Positions 63,172-64,000 of a stretch of 64,000 nt of DNA are shown here, in pieces. Each line of letters begins with the position of its first letter. Within the stretch, counting starts at the first letter, position 1. Below the pieces are notes generated by a model, which was given only the letters and a program-made list of their open reading frames with translations, did no database searches and was not told where the DNA came from. Made by a program: the position numbers and the translations under genes. Location of the stretch: assembly GCA_009760855.2 (NCBI GenBank), contig WPIO01000202.1, positions 186,001 to 250,000 of the forward strand, written 5' to 3'. This DNA comes from Cristatella mucedo. Lineage: Eukaryota; Bryozoa; Phylactolaemata; Cristatellidae.

Positions 63172-64000
63172 TAATAATAATAATAATAATATTGCACTTG
63201 ATAAAGCGCCCTCAGAGAACTTAATCTCTTTCTAGGCGCTTTACATTTGCTGCAAAGTGATACGCAATAGAATAGTAAGTAAAATCATGCTTGAAAAACA
63301 AACAAAATGAATAACATGGTTAGGGGTTACATGCACTGGGTCAGCATGCAAATGTGGTTAGTGGCAGCATGAACAGTGTCAGCACGCATAAGCACATTGA
63401 GGACGAATCACAAGGACCAACTAAATGCTGTCCTAAATAGGTATGTTTTCAAGTTTCTTTTAAATGTGGTCAGGTCAGGGGATGTTCTGATGCAGGTCGG
63501 GAGAGAGTTCCAGGCTGTGGGAGCATACGAGCTAAATGCACGGTCTCCAAAGGATTTAAGGTTTGTACGAGGTATTTCTAGACTGTTGGATTCCGAAAAG
63601 CGAGTGGTACGATGCTTTGCCTGATGGGGTAGTATATCTGAAAGGTAGGCTGGAGCCATAGAATGAAGAGACCTAAAAGTGAGCGACAAAACCTTGAAGT
63701 CAATCCGTTGCTTGACTGGTAGCCAGTGCAGGTCGGCGAGAAGTGGAGTAATGTGGCAACTGCGACGCTCACGACCGACAAGCCTAGCTGCAGAGTTTTG
63801 CACCAGCTGCAATCGCCTGATCGCACATGCTGGTAGGCCAGTAAGCAGTGAGTTGCAGAAGTCGAGACGAGATGTCACGAATGCATGGACCAACTTGGAC
63901 GTGGTATCCTTATCTAAACAAGCCCTAATTTTAGCAATGTTATGAAGCTGAAAATAGGCTGATTTGACTGTGGAGCTGATGTGGTCGTCTAACGAGAGGT
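63172..64000 (-). mobile_element. Young LINE-A copy, cut by window edge
   Basis: (TAA)n, stem-loop, 3' UTR and undamaged C-terminal frame (63408-63893, ending TAFSWSL), continuing into the AGCTGAAAATAGGCTGATTT region at the window end. Nearly identical to 12039-12803 and 22626-23394, and longer at the 5' end. Confidence 0.92.

Overview
This is a window of animal nuclear DNA, most likely from an invertebrate. It is AT-leaning and gene-poor. The few credible coding pieces are exons bounded by GT/AG splice signals, and the one large open frame is a RING/B-box (TRIM-type) protein, a metazoan family. The species cannot be fixed from the sequence. There is no operon, CRISPR, rRNA or bacterial-type gene.

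Most of the window is made of a few transposable-element families, which I name locally. LINE-A is a CR1/L2/Jockey-like non-LTR retrotransposon. It has an apurinic-type endonuclease, a YADD reverse transcriptase, a C-terminal region rich in WNSLP-like motifs, and a 3' end made of a GCGCC/GGCGC stem-loop followed by (ATT)n. There are about 45 fragments on both strands. LINE-B is a related but distinct non-LTR element ending in an (ACATT)n tail; its best copy is at 27127-29805. SINE-1 is tRNA-derived and has about 9 copies. SINE-2 is tRNA-like, has about 7 copies, and carries a 3' tail resembling that of LINE-A. Repeat-D (49320-50460, with a second split copy at 52015-55430) is unclassified. There is also one MITE-like foldback (37535-37723) and one LTR-like block (13037-13728).

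Layout: 1-11.8 kb holds scattered old LINE/SINE pieces, a candidate + strand two-exon gene (1931-2381), a LINE-A 5' region with endonuclease (7997-9038) and another candidate exon (10886-11042). 11.8-15.4 kb is one minus-strand LINE-A copy opened by three later insertions. 15.4-20.7 kb is GC-richer and contains long stretches I cannot identify. 21.9-46.6 kb is dense nested LINE-A and LINE-B. 47.4-48.4 kb is the TRIM-type exon (minus strand). 49.3-58.1 kb is Repeat-D plus LINE-A. 58.8-60.5 kb holds two minus-strand exons that join in frame into a CARD-like (death-fold) domain. 60.7-64 kb is LINE-A, SINE-1 and microsatellites.

TRIM-type and CARD-like proteins both belong to innate-immune or cell-death signalling repertoires in animals. 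Further minus-strand exon candidates at 26709-26871 and 30125-30278 may belong to the same kind of locus. That link is inference. Target-site duplications and interrupted copies give a clear relative order of transposition for several stacks.
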